Shown here: positions 16,692 through 24,867 of the stretch, piece by piece
Numbering within the stretch: the stretch's first letter is position 1
How the letters are laid out: every line of letters starts with the position of its first letter
NCBI GenBank assembly: GCA_001275005.1
Contig: JWZX01002132.1
Location: 1-27,662 of the forward strand
Reading direction: 5' to 3'
DNA from: Chrysochromulina tobinii
Lineage: Eukaryota; Haptophyta; Prymnesiales; Chrysochromulinaceae
Length of the DNA stretch: 27,662 nt
The notes under the pieces: generated by a model
What the model was told of the DNA's origin: nothing
Seen by the model: the letters and a program-made list of their open reading frames with translations, nothing else
The model's database searches: none
Translations under genes and position numbers: made by a program

Positions 16692-17131
16692 TCAAGCCTT
16701 CATCGCCGCGGATATCTTGCTGCCCACCTCGGCGGCTGGGAGCCCCTCGACATCGAAGCTCTTTTCGACACCAAACTCTGTGCTCGAGCAAAGGGCAAAG
16801 GACGTCGTGAGTAGGCAGTAGGCCATGGGCGCTACTGGGGATGCGATATGCTCAACCCACCGTAGACCGCAGTGACCTTGGCGGTCGCGCCCTGGCCCTC
16901 GCGCAGCAGGATGGGCAGCTTCGCGTTTGCCGCCTTCAGTGCCGCGTAGTTCTTGGCAAAGAACTCCCTGGGTGCGCAAAGATGTGGCAAGGGCAACTTC
17001 TCAAGCACAGCTGTTGGCGCGTGCGCACGGGAAAGGCAAGATCTCGAGGCGGCGTACCGCACGCCCGCCGAACCGGTGCTGTTCTGGCACATGACCACGC
17101 GCAGCTCCATCAATGCCTTGCTCGCAGCCAT
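16692..17131 (-). CDS. NDUFA2: NADH dehydrogenase [ubiquinone] 1 alpha subcomplex subunit 2 (B8), three exons
   Basis: Exons 17131-17058, 16967-16861 and 16777-16692 (minus) join in frame to 88 aa. The product is a thioredoxin-fold accessory subunit of mitochondrial complex I. It aligns with human NDUFA2 along its length: ELRVVMCQNSTGSAGVREFFAKNYAALKAANAKLPILLREG, then VTAVYEFGVEKSFDVEGLPAAEVGSKI. Both introns (GTACGC...CCCAG, 90 nt; GTGGGT...CACAG, 83 nt) are needed to restore the GVREFF and VYEFGVEK junctions. The first Cys of the human pair is kept (C15), but the second is replaced in LREGQG, so the disulfide seen in the human protein cannot form. An in-frame TTG at 17146 extends the frame slightly; the ATG at 17131 is the natural start. 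The dispersed repeat copy 2 ends about 30 bp upstream. Confidence 0.94.
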
Positions 17132-17160
17132 GGCGCCTGACCCCAACTGAGAGACGAAGC

Positions 17161-17334
17161 CTAGAAAAGTTTTTCTTTTGTCTCACCGGACCGTACCTAA
17201 CGAGGCGGGCGACCATCGGGCGGCTAGAACCCCCCCTTGGCAGGGGGCGGATCGTTTGCGACCCCCCTACGAGCGGCCCCCACAAGTATAACGGCCAATA
17301 CGGCCCGGGGTTCATCAGACTGATGACACCCGGT
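17161..17334 (-). mobile_element. Dispersed repeat copy 2 (inverted relative to copy 1)
   Basis: Read on the minus strand this is GTCATCAGTCTGATGAACC ... ACTTTTCTAG, colinear with 5629-5859 and lacking about 55 bp of that copy's interior. It ends about 30 bp before the NDUFA2 ATG, so it probably contributes to that gene's promoter or 5' UTR. Flanking duplication is weak (GGGGTCA on both sides) and not convincing by itself. Confidence 0.7.
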
Positions 17335-17359
17335 GACCCCTTACCCCCCCCCTCCCGAC

Positions 17360-17612
17360 ACATCGAACCCCCCTTTTCCGTAGGGGAAGTTCGGGAGGTT
17401 GTGGAAAGACCATCCACCTTGGGGAGGGTTTTTCGATGCGGTTCACGGCCCGCCCCCGGATGGGGGGGCGTCGCGCCGTAGGGCGACGGTGTCGTGATGG
17501 TGCTCGTCGTGACCGACCCCTTATGAGGAGCCGGCCGCGCCCGCCCCCTAAGGGGAAGGGCGGTGACGAGATGGGGTTCTCTAGGGCGGGCCGGCGGCTC
17601 CTGGGATGGGCG
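17360..17612. repeat. GC-rich block with two imperfect inverted repeats
   Basis: CATCGAACCCCCC (about 17360) pairs imperfectly with GAGGGTTTTTCGATG (about 17425-17438). AGGAGCCGGCCGCGCCCGCC (about 17525) pairs imperfectly with GGGCGGGCCGGCGGCTCCT (about 17583-17601). No open frame here looks coding. Confidence 0.5.
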
Positions 17613-18198
17613 CGGTTGGGGGGAGGGTTAGGTAACGGTTAGTTAAGTTCCTGCGCGGGTATCGGTTGCAGGGTGTCAGTTACTTAATCGATGGAATCGG
17701 AAAGACCGGCATACTCAAGAGTGAACGGATCCTGAGAATCTATAAGTGAGCACTTGGACGGGTTGCCTTGCATGCTGTGGGGAATTAGGAATTCCACAGC
17801 GAGATCACCCAAGTGTTCCTGATACCTTAACGTTGACTCTGAGAGACGATCTCTGATTGATTGATTGACTCTGGCACACTCACGCGCCGCATCCCCATCA
17901 CTCGAAACGAACAGACAGGAGTGTCCGCCCCCGATTGACATACGAAAACAGGGAGTTTTCTGCCCAAATGAACCCCACCCCGGTTTACCGCGACGTAGAG
18001 AGTGCAATACAGTACCGCCTAGAGAAGCCGCCTCGCCCCGCTTCGCGTTCGGCTCCTGCGACGTGGGCGCACCCGCATTCGCTGCCGGGACGGAGCCTCG
18101 GCCCGCTCCGTCCTATGCTCCAACATCGCCCGCCCCACTCCCAACCGCGCGCGTGCCGCCCTGCTCGCTAGGCCCTCTGGCGAGTCTCGGGGCGCTTT

Positions 18199-18222
18199 GG
18201 CGGCGGGGAGATCCCCGCCGCC
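18199..18222. repeat. Perfect 11-bp inverted repeat (GC hairpin)
   Basis: GGCGGCGGGGA, a 2-nt loop GA, then TCCCCGCCGCC. It lies just beyond the PRIM1 3' array, in the direction of PRIM1 transcription, and could form a very stable RNA hairpin there. Confidence 0.85.
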
Positions 18223-18241
18223 GCCCGCCAGTGCTCCGCCC

Positions 18242-18367
18242 GAGCTGTGGGGAGAGCTGCGGGGAGATCAGACCGCCCGAGCTGTGGGGAGAGCTGTGGG
18301 GAGATCAGACCGCCCGAGCTGTGGGGAGAGCTGTGGGGAGATCAGACCGCCCGAGCTGTGGGGAGAT
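18242..18367 (-). repeat. 37-bp tandem array of acceptor-like modules at the PRIM1 stop codon
   Basis: Units begin GAGCTGTGGGGAG at 18242, 18279, 18316 and 18353 (exact 37-bp period, last copy partial). On the PRIM1 sense strand each full unit reads CTGATCTCCCCACAG then CTCTCCCCACAG, a branch-site-like CTGAT followed by polypyrimidine and CACAG. The stop codon TAA sits in the first, diverged unit (CTAATCTCCCCACAG). Confidence 0.88.
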
Positions 18368-19805
18368 TAGAAGTCGAGACTGCTTGTCTTTGCGCGCGCG
18401 CGCTCCTGACGCTGCGCACTCTCGCACCGCTTGAGGAAGTTGTCAAAGGCCGCCTCGTACTGCGCGAGCTGCGTGCGCGAGATGTCGGGGCGCGTTTCGC
18501 CTTCCTTGGCCCTACCCGCAGCATCGAGCTGGTCGGCGCACGTGCGAAGCGTGGGCACGGAGGACGGGTCGAAGGTGGAGGCCTGCTCCGGCTCGACGGG
18601 CACGCACACACGCCCCGTCTTGGGGTGCACGCACCATGGCGACTTGAGCAAGTGATTCATGCCCTTGGACACATTCACATCGAGCCGCGGGTACGTGTAC
18701 GTGAACACGATCTCGACGATCGTCGACACGTGCTTCTTAAACTTCGTCTCGACCTTCCCTGTGAGCCCTTGCCAGCGCTTGAGGCCGGGCTCGTCCTTGC
18801 GGGCCCATAGGTCGAGGAACTCCTCCTTGAGCTCCTCGTCCCCAAACATATCGAGCAGCTTCGCCTGCCGCGCGGGCACGTCGAGCATGCCGAAGCCGCC
18901 GCTGGCTTCCGACGCGAGGATTTTCTCTCTAAAAAAGGGAAGCAGCTCGTTGTCGTAGGCTGATCTCAGGAAGGGGTGCATGGGGATGGACACCTTGAGC
19001 CGGCCCGTGGCCGCGTTTAGCTGCGGCCCGAGGTAGTCCGCCACCGCCGAGCGCACCTCGTTGCTCATCTTGCGTGCACGCGGGTCGCAGACCCAGCAGT
19101 GGATACCACGGCGACCCGAATAGACCCAGAGGAGCTGCTCGAAGCCAAAGTCCTCGCGCAAGGCGGCGGTGAGGACGCGCGAGGCGAGCGCCATGAGCGG
19201 CCAGCACCGGTCGCACGTCTCCAGCCGCTTCACGTCCACATCGAGGAAGTCGTAATCGGTCAAGTCAATATCGATGATGAACTCGCGCTGGTGCGGCTCG
19301 AAGAGCTTGAACTTCTTGTGGTCGCGCGGCGCGGCGGAGAAGATGGCGCCAATGTCGATCTTGTGCGGTAGCTTGCTGAGCAGGTCCTTCTTGAACGCCG
19401 CCGGCTCCTCGTAGCTCAGGTACCGGATGTAAACGTCGTCGCCCGTCGTGAATGAGAGCTCGCGCTTGTGCAGCAGGTTGGCGCCCGCCGCCTCCTCGTT
19501 CTGCGTGCCGTAGCTGAGCCAGCGGCACATTTGCACTACCGGGAAGAGGCGGTCGTAATACCTGCGAAGACGCATGCGACGGTCGCGTCAGGCTTATCGC
19601 AAGCTGGGGCGGCACGAGCGCCGGCGAGTGCGGATGACATGGCTGCTCACAGACGCAGCAGCTCGGGCGAGAACTGCTCGTGCGCGGCGCTCGGGGGCGC
19701 GGGCAGCGGGCGCGGTGCCGCAGCCGCCGATGCCTCCGGCATCTCCTCATCCTCGTCGGCGTTGATGCGCCGTTTCTTGCCTTCCGACTCCCCGCCAGTC
19801 GCCAT
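18367..19805 (-). CDS. PRIM1: DNA primase small (catalytic) subunit, two exons
   Basis: Exons 19805-19651 and 19561-18367 (minus) join in frame to 449 aa (human 420). The subunit synthesises RNA primers within the polymerase alpha-primase complex. Splicing (CT|GTGAGC ... CGCAG|G) restores [25 protein letters not shown], matching human PELLKLYYRRLFP. The catalytic acidic pair is D149 and D151 ([10 protein letters not shown]), followed by the nucleotide-binding [12 protein letters not shown] (H206) and the third metal-site region [33 protein letters not shown] Cys cluster (ETCDRCW) corresponds to the zinc-binding area. About 44 extra acidic and Ala/Pro-rich residues precede the core. A divergent partner, SF3B6, starts 244 bp upstream. 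The identification is secure. Confidence 0.96.
19562..19650 (-). other. PRIM1 intron
   Basis: This is an 89-nt phase-2 intron, GTGAGC...CTTCGCAG. TGCGTCT occurs at both the exon end and near the acceptor, a short echo of the duplications seen in MROH1. Confidence 0.9.
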
Positions 19806-20049
19806 TTCTTTCGCGCCACCCTCGCGGACTTCGATTTCTGTTCATGTTGTTTTCAAAGTATTTCCGCGCGAGCGTTCGCCGCCCTTCGAGATGACAGCTA
19901 CGTCTTGTGGCCAGAAGGTGGCGAACCTGCATCGCCGCGCCCGCGATGGCGCGAGGCAATCGATTTCTCTGGACTTTAGCTTCCATCGACGCTCGCGCTG
20001 GTCGCCCGGCTTGGAAGCTCCGTCGTCTCCCGCTCGCCCCTCCTGCCCG
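19806..20049. promoter_or_regulatory. Divergent upstream region of PRIM1 and SF3B6
   Basis: 244 bp between the two ATGs must hold both promoters. The SF3B6 frame is open through the region, but nothing before 20050 resembles the family. I see no specific motif. Confidence 0.5.
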
Positions 20050-20439
20050 ATGGCGGCCCGGCAGCGCCAGCAGCTGCGGCTGCCGCCCGAGGTCAACCGC
20101 GCGCTCTACGTGCGCAACCTTCCCTTTAAGATCACTGCCGAGGAGATGTACGACATTTTTGGCAAGTTTGGCGCCATCCGGCAGATCCGGCTGGGCAACG
20201 CGGCGGACACGCGCGGCACCGCTTTCGTGGTGTACGAAGACATTTTTGATGCCAAGACCGCCGTCGACCACCTCTCGGGCTTCAACGTGTGCGGCCGATA
20301 CCTCGTCGTGCTCTATTACCAACAGACGAAGATGCAGAAGCGCCAGGACACGGAACGGGAGATGAAGGAGCTGGCCGAAATGCGTGCCAAGCTGGGTATC
20401 GACCAGGGCGACGCGAGCCACGACCTCACGAAGAGGTAG
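20050..20439 (+). CDS. SF3B6: Splicing factor 3B subunit 6 (SF3b14a/p14)
   Basis: This is a 129-aa, single-exon RRM protein. It is part of the SF3b complex of U2 snRNP and sits at the branch-site adenosine, bound to SF3B1. It is very highly conserved: [55 protein letters not shown] and [20 protein letters not shown]2 is LYVRNL with Y20 equivalent to human Y22, which contacts the branch adenosine; RNP1 is RGTAFVVY. The C-terminal helix ([21 protein letters not shown]) matches in length. The start at 20050 matches the family N-terminus; an upstream extension of the frame is open but unrelated. Confidence 0.97.
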   Translation: MAARQRQQLRLPPEVNRALYVRNLPFKITAEEMYDIFGKFGAIRQIRLGNAADTRGTAFVVYEDIFDAKTAVDHLSGFNVCGRYLVVLYYQQTKMQKRQDTEREMKELAEMRAKLGIDQGDASHDLTKR

Positions 20440-20741
20440 TCAACGGCGAGCGGCGGGACCCGCAGTTTCGCAAAATGTACAGGTGCGCGATAATCTCTAG
20501 TGTTGGTCCGTTCGCGTTCAAAAAGTCACGGAGTCACGAGAAGTTGCATGGATAGAGACACCTGGTTGAATACTCAGCCGCGGCTACCGTTGTGTCGGCG
20601 GCGACGGCAAGCACTATCATGGGTCTCCTTGCAACGCGAGACGAGAGTGCACCTTTAGTGCACCTCAGGTCGTCTGACTCCCGGGTCGTCGAACTCCATG
20701 CGCGAGTTCAACGACAACGACGCCTGCAAACCCCACGCGTT
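20440..20741. other. Intergenic region between convergent SF3B6 and GST-like gene
   Basis: 3' flanks. GTGCACCTTTAGTGCAC (about 20648) is a short inverted repeat next to CTCAGGTCGTCTGA (20666-20679), which recurs at 21914-21927. I see no gene. Confidence 0.5.
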
Positions 20742-21515
20742 TCAAACCTTCAGCGTGGGTGCCACCACGAGTTTGACGTATGCGGGGCGCGCGAGCAGCC
20801 GATCATACCATGCCCGGAGCGCTCGGAGATGCTCGAAACGGCCGTCGGGCCCCTCGGCACCCATCTGGAAGAGACGGTTTGCATGCACGCCGCACGTGAT
20901 GTCGCCAAAGGTGAGGTCGTCGCCGAGCATAAACGGGCGGCCGTCGGCGGCCAGGTGTGCGTCGACGGCGGCCCACGCGCGGATGGCCTTCTGGACGGAC
21001 GCCGCCAGCTTGGCTGGCTCGAGAGGCACAAGTGCGCTGCCTTGCCCAAGAGGGTAGCCTGAGCCGAATTTGTAGCCCCACCACACGGGCGAGAGCGCTG
21101 GCTGCAGCGTGGTCTCGCCGTATTCCTGCCACTGCCACGCAAGCATTCGGAGCCGCGGGTCCCTCGGGTCGAGCCTGCTCCCGCCCTGTGTCATCGCGAG
21201 GTGGGCAACGATCGTGTTGGACTCGTTGAGCACAAACGGCACGGGCGAGTCGCACTCCACCCACGTGGGCACAGTGCCTTTGCTGTTGATTCGCAGGTAG
21301 TTGTCGTTGAGCTTCAGCTCGGAGGTCGAGATCTCGACCTGCCTGTAAGACACACCGACCTCAGCGGCCGCCCACTGCACCTTGTTGACACGGGAAGAGG
21401 AGGACGCGCCGAACAAGATGTTGCCTTGCGACGCCGAGACGCCCGAGCCACCCGCGCGCTCAACCACGTCTCGGAGCGCGCCGGCGATACTCTGGATGCT
21501 GCGCCGGCAGCGCAT
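20742..21515 (-). CDS. Glutathione S-transferase-like protein
   Basis: A 257-aa intronless frame starting at the ATG at 21515; the frame remains open upstream to 21701, but that DNA contains GGTACC-rich repeats typical of a promoter, so the longer start is unlikely. The N-terminal thioredoxin-like domain (residues about 31-108) has a Ser-rich start (LFGASSSSRVNKVQWAA, candidate catalytic Ser), the cis-Pro region GTVPTW and the glutathione gamma-Glu site NESNTIVAHLA. The all-helical C-terminal domain (about 120-255) holds the usual DDLTFGDITCG N-capping-box region. It resembles theta/zeta-like soluble GSTs, acting in detoxification or isomerisation. The first 25 residues are basic (MRCRRSIQSIAGALR) and could be an organelle targeting peptide. 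Class and substrate cannot be fixed from sequence alone. Confidence 0.82.
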   Translation of the reverse strand: MRCRRSIQSIAGALRDVVERAGGSGVSASQGNILFGASSSSRVNKVQWAAAEVGVSYRQVEISTSELKLNDNYLRINSKGTVPTWVECDSPVPFVLNESNTIVAHLAMTQGGSRLDPRDPRLRMLAWQWQEYGETTLQPALSPVWWGYKFGSGYPLGQGSALVPLEPAKLAASVQKAIRAWAAVDAHLAADGRPFMLGDDLTFGDITCGVHANRLFQMGAEGPDGRFEHLRALRAWYDRLLARPAYVKLVVAPTLKV

Positions 21516-22041
21516 GGTGCCGAAAGGACGACAACTTTTTGCCGCGACTCTTCCTCCGATACCCGGTACCCGGTAAAAAGACACCGGGGGGAGCCGGGAC
21601 ACATACGAGACACACGGAACGCGCGGATACCCGGTACCCGGATTTAATCCCGGTACTACTGTGCCTCCCTCCCCTCTCGTGGAGCGGTACACGCAATTCA
21701 TTCACAACACACCAACACGCACAAACCAAACTCAAAAGCGTGAAGGGCAACACCTCGCACACGTCACAGTCGCTTCATTCTCAATTCATGCAATTCACGC
21801 GATAGACTTGATTGACTTGACTTAATTAAGGGGGCACCGTCTCACCCCCCCCCCCTCATTGGAGAGAGTCCCGCCGGCATGCGCCGGCCGACCGATCTCT
21901 CTCTGTACTCTCACTCAGGTCGTCTGAGTACTTATACACTTTGGAAAATTACCCAATCCGCGCGAGGCGGCCCCACCCCGCCGTGCCCCCGGCCGCGCCG
22001 CACGAGACAGCGCGCATGCGCCGCCTGTTACGACAAAAACA
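21516..22041. promoter_or_regulatory. Upstream region of the GST-like gene
   Basis: Contains two exact copies of GATACCCGGTACCCGG (21558-21573 and 21626-21641) plus a third GGTACT remnant, a CAAGT-type stretch (about 21804-21823), and ACTCAGGTCGTCTGAGT (about 21912-21928), a 6-bp-arm palindrome. It also holds the 3' end of the histidine phosphatase gene. There is no coding evidence. Confidence 0.45.
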
Positions 22042-22962
22042 TCACCGGCCTCCCACAAGGCTCTCGGGCGCGTACGAGTCGTCCTGGCCCCCGGCCGTCG
22101 GCGTGAGCTGCGGCTCCCATGAGGACAGCTTGGTGGACAGCTTGGTGAGGTCCGTCGGCCCGAGCCGCAACGCCTCCTGCCACAAGGCCTCAGTCGACTC
22201 GAGCGGTTCATTGCTGTCCGCAAAGCCCCACGCCACCGTCCCGCCGGCTCTCGCGCTCAGGTAGGCCGACGCGTCTTCGCCTGATGAGACAAGCTTCACC
22301 ACAGGGGCAGCACTGCCGTCGCTGACAGTTTCCAAGCGGAGCTCGTAGATACCGCAGGCGGCCATTTTGCCTGCTGCAGCCAGCGAGGTTGTGCCCATGA
22401 GTGCGGCGACCAGAGCGAGCGAGGCGCCGTGAGTGACGACTGCCACCGTCTTGCCCGCCAAACTGGGATGGCGCGGCAGCGTTCGAGCCACGTGCAACAT
22501 GCGCCGCATGTGCTCAAGCCGAGGCTCTATGCCAGGTTCGGCTCCGTCCGCATCGTCTACCACCACCGAAGGCATCATCGGCTGGTACGATTCGTCAATC
22601 TCAGGGAAGTACGGCACCCGCGCAGCCAGCGGCGGCAGGGCGGTAGGCTTCTGATGAGACTCGGCGAAGGCGAAATCCACCCAGAGGGACCGTCCGGATG
22701 CATGGGCGAGCGGCTGCGCCGTTTGCAGCGCGCGCAAGTAGGGCGAGCAGACAACGGCATCAATGTTCTTATTGCGGGCAAGAAACGCCGCCGTCTCACG
22801 AGCCTGCTGGTGGCCACTGGCGGATAGCGGCGTGTCACTGGGCGTGAGATATCCGCCGCTGCTCTTACAGCGCGTCTTCCACACGTCTTTCCCGACATGG
22901 TAGTCGTAGCGATCCCCGTGGCGGATGAGGAGCACCGTCGTCGTCAGGGTCGCAGCTTTCAT
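22042..22962 (-). CDS. Histidine phosphatase (phosphoglycerate mutase-like, Sts/UBASH3 type)
   Basis: A 306-aa intronless frame. The RHG signature is LLIRHGDRYDYHVG (catalytic H15), with R78 in SPYLRALQTA, the acid-base Glu region FAFAESHQKP and the second catalytic His H178 in VAVVTHGASLALV. The spacing RHGDR...W...DTPLSASGHQQARETA is typical of the branch that includes the metazoan UBASH3/Sts phosphatases and fungal relatives. After about residue 235 a C-terminal Ser/Thr-rich stretch follows. It is a phosphomonoesterase acting on a small molecule or phosphoprotein; the substrate is unknown. It starts 636 bp from the divergent methyltransferase gene. Confidence 0.88.
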   Translation of the reverse strand: MKAATLTTTVLLIRHGDRYDYHVGKDVWKTRCKSSGGYLTPSDTPLSASGHQQARETAAFLARNKNIDAVVCSPYLRALQTAQPLAHASGRSLWVDFAFAESHQKPTALPPLAARVPYFPEIDESYQPMMPSVVVDDADGAEPGIEPRLEHMRRMLHVARTLPRHPSLAGKTVAVVTHGASLALVAALMGTTSLAAAGKMAACGIYELRLETVSDGSAAPVVKLVSSGEDASAYLSARAGGTVAWGFADSNEPLESTEALWQEALRLGPTDLTKLSTKLSSWEPQLTPTAGGQDDSYAPESLVGGR

Positions 22963-23063
22963 CTCGACCTTGTCCGCGTGTCGGCGTCCGCGGCCGACTA
23001 CTTCTGTTCGCTCGTTAGGAAGGCAGTATTCATTCGGAGCTGTACTTGTAGCTGCTGGCTGTG

Positions 23064-23183
23064 CAAGTCAAGTCAAGTCAAGTCAAGTCAAGTCCGCCCA
23101 CTCCCGTCCTCCCCTGCTGGCTTCCGGAGCACATTCGATAGGCTTCCGTATGGTTGTCTGTTGTATAGACTTGACTTGACTTG
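23064..23183. repeat. Pentanucleotide array (CAAGT)6 with inverted (ACTTG)3 partner
   Basis: Six exact CAAGT copies at 23064-23093 and three copies of the reverse complement at 23169-23183. These arms could pair over about 15 bp across a 75-bp loop. A related TAGACTTGATTGACTTGACT lies at about 21803-21822. Confidence 0.88.
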
Positions 23184-23466
23184 GCTGTGAAACACACGAC
23201 GCGCACTCTCTCCGGACCCCCTAGCACAAGGGCCTCTATCGCTATGGACGGAGGTGTGGCCGACACAACCTGGCTATACACAGGCCGTTAATCGGCAGAA
23301 GGTTGGGGCGAGGCAAGTACCACCTCACCCTTGCATGCCCTTGCCACCTCACCACCAAAGAGTAATCCGATAGTACATGTACGGGCCCCGCTGTTCGCGG
23401 CAGCGGCCGCTGCGGCAGCGCGGACGCGCGAGCGCCTCGGTGTAGCCTTTTTCTCATACGTCGCGC

Positions 23467-23504
23467 GTGCAGCCTTGTGCAGCCTTGTGCAGCCCCCTGC
23501 AGCC
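23467..23504. repeat. Short tandem repeat TTGTGCAGCC
   Basis: TGCAGCC recurs four times, the first three as GCAGCCTTGT units, just upstream of the FkbM-type gene. Confidence 0.75.
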
Positions 23505-23598
23505 GCGAGTGTCCCGCTGCCACGGCCGGGGTGCGGTGGGGTTTCCTGTATACGTTTTGGGGGGGATTCCAATATGAACGTATTCTGATGTATGGTGC

Positions 23599-24867
23599 AT
23601 GTATCCTGCAGACAAATTTTTCTCTAAATTTCGCGAAACTCTGGGAAACCGGTATACTGTACCGTATACTGTAGCGCAAGCGCAAGTGCCATCGTGCACT
23701 GCCATCGCACTAGCCTTTCCTCTCATGGAGCGGACGAATTCGACCAAATTGGCAGCCTGCGTGATGGACGCATCCAATCTGATCGCTGGCAAGGATCGCT
23801 GGCAAGGCTGGCGAGGATGCACACAAGCTCCGTGGGCCTTTCATGCAGCTGAGTCATATGGCGCGATTCGCCCAGCTAATGACACTGAACCAGTCATCGT
23901 GATCAACGTTGGGGCGAACAAGGGTTACAATCTTGTTTCATTTGCCACGCTCTGGTCCAATGCATTATGGCAACGGCTGGACCCGCAAGCGTGGCAAAAG
24001 GCCATTTTGGCATACGCCACAGGTCAAGGTGATGGCAAGAAGCATGACTATCTCAACGATAAAACAGATGGCGCGTGCCTCGAAACATCAGGGAGATATC
24101 GGCTGCGACATCAGCAGCAAGCGCACCGCCGGGAGCGGACGGTGCACGTGCACTTGCTGGAGCTACTGCCGTCGAATCGGCAGCTGCTGAGATGGCTCAT
24201 CAACTTCACTAGGTTATCAGATGTTGCATTTGTGCACGATTATGCAATCTCGAATGCGACATACTTGGCGCCTGAGCCTGCAGGTTCTGCGGGCTATGAA
24301 ACTGTTTCTCTCAAAGACGGAGCCTTTGCCAACCGCGTGGGGGCGAGGTGGGGTCAGAATAAGCGCACTATACAAGTCTTGACACTCGACGAGTTCATGC
24401 TGCGCCAACGCCTGGACGAGGTCTGGGCAGTGGTCATTGACACTGAAGGCTATGACGCCCTGGTGCTTGAGGGTATGCGTAGGGTACTCGCAGCGCATCG
24501 AGTTGTTTTCGTCGAATTTGAGTACCATAGCATTGGCTATTGGGGATCCGCGGTCCCCCTTTCGGAAAGACGCAGCCTCAAGGCTACACAGCAATGGCTC
24601 GGAGCGCTCGGCTACACATGCTTTATGGAGGCCTGGGACACTGTCGCACCCATCTCTGGGCCGTGCTGGATGGATGCGTTCGAGACGCGACAATGGAGCA
24701 ATGTCGTCTGCACCCACCGAGCGGAGTTGCTATACAACATGTCAGAGCAGGGCTACATCGAGCGTCAGGAATACATCGAGCGTCAGGAGAGAGCTAGGAG
24801 AGCACCTGTCAGGCCAGGCCAGAACCAGGCCAGAGGCAGTCGCCACACGGAAAGATTGAGAGTTTGA
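23599..24867 (+). CDS. FkbM-type SAM-dependent methyltransferase
   Basis: A 422-aa intronless frame from 23599; a second in-frame ATG at 23725 (MERTNSTKLAACV) would give 380 aa and is at least as likely. The Rossmann SAM-binding motif I is VIVINVGANKGYNLVSF (residues about 99-115). The family C-terminal signature is VVIDTEGYDALVLEGMRRVL with VVFVEFEYHSIGYW (about 278-315). Between motif I and the signature lies a longer-than-usual insertion (about 130-180), low in hydrophobics. FkbM enzymes methylate hydroxyls of polyketides or sugars, so here an O-methyltransferase on a glycan or small molecule is plausible. The C-terminus holds a YIERQE duplication. By eye the gene is less GC-rich at third positions than its neighbours, which hints at transfer but does not prove it. 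Confidence 0.85.
   Translation: MYPADKFFSKFRETLGNRYTVPYTVAQAQVPSCTAIALAFPLMERTNSTKLAACVMDASNLIAGKDRWQGWRGCTQAPWAFHAAESYGAIRPANDTEPVIVINVGANKGYNLVSFATLWSNALWQRLDPQAWQKAILAYATGQGDGKKHDYLNDKTDGACLETSGRYRLRHQQQAHRRERTVHVHLLELLPSNRQLLRWLINFTRLSDVAFVHDYAISNATYLAPEPAGSAGYETVSLKDGAFANRVGARWGQNKRTIQVLTLDEFMLRQRLDEVWAVVIDTEGYDALVLEGMRRVLAAHRVVFVEFEYHSIGYWGSAVPLSERRSLKATQQWLGALGYTCFMEAWDTVAPISGPCWMDAFETRQWSNVVCTHRAELLYNMSEQGYIERQEYIERQERARRAPVRPGQNQARGSRHTERLRV

Larger units (their letters stand above)
17132..18241. other. Long intergenic interval upstream of NDUFA2 and downstream of PRIM1
   Basis: This interval contains dispersed repeat copy 2 (17161-17334), a GC-rich block with inverted repeats (about 17340-17640), an AT-richer stretch (17650-18000) and a perfect hairpin at 18199-18222. 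One minus-strand frame of about 85 codons (ATG near 17941 to 17684) is open but matches nothing I recognise; I do not call it a gene. Confidence 0.5.
22963..23598. other. Divergent intergenic region with CAAGT repeats
   Basis: Upstream of both the histidine phosphatase and the FkbM-type gene. It holds (CAAGT)6 at 23064-23093 facing (ACTTG)3 at 23169-23183, and a TGTGCAGCCT repeat at about 23467-23504. No coding evidence. Confidence 0.55.

Noticed and set aside
17684-17941. Minus-strand frame of about 85 codons
   Set aside because: No recognisable motif and no neighbouring exon or homology to support it; left as intergenic.
21516-21701. Longer N-terminus of the GST-like protein
   Set aside because: It would translate GGTACC-type repeated DNA that looks like promoter sequence. 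The ATG at 21515 precedes a plausible N-terminus.
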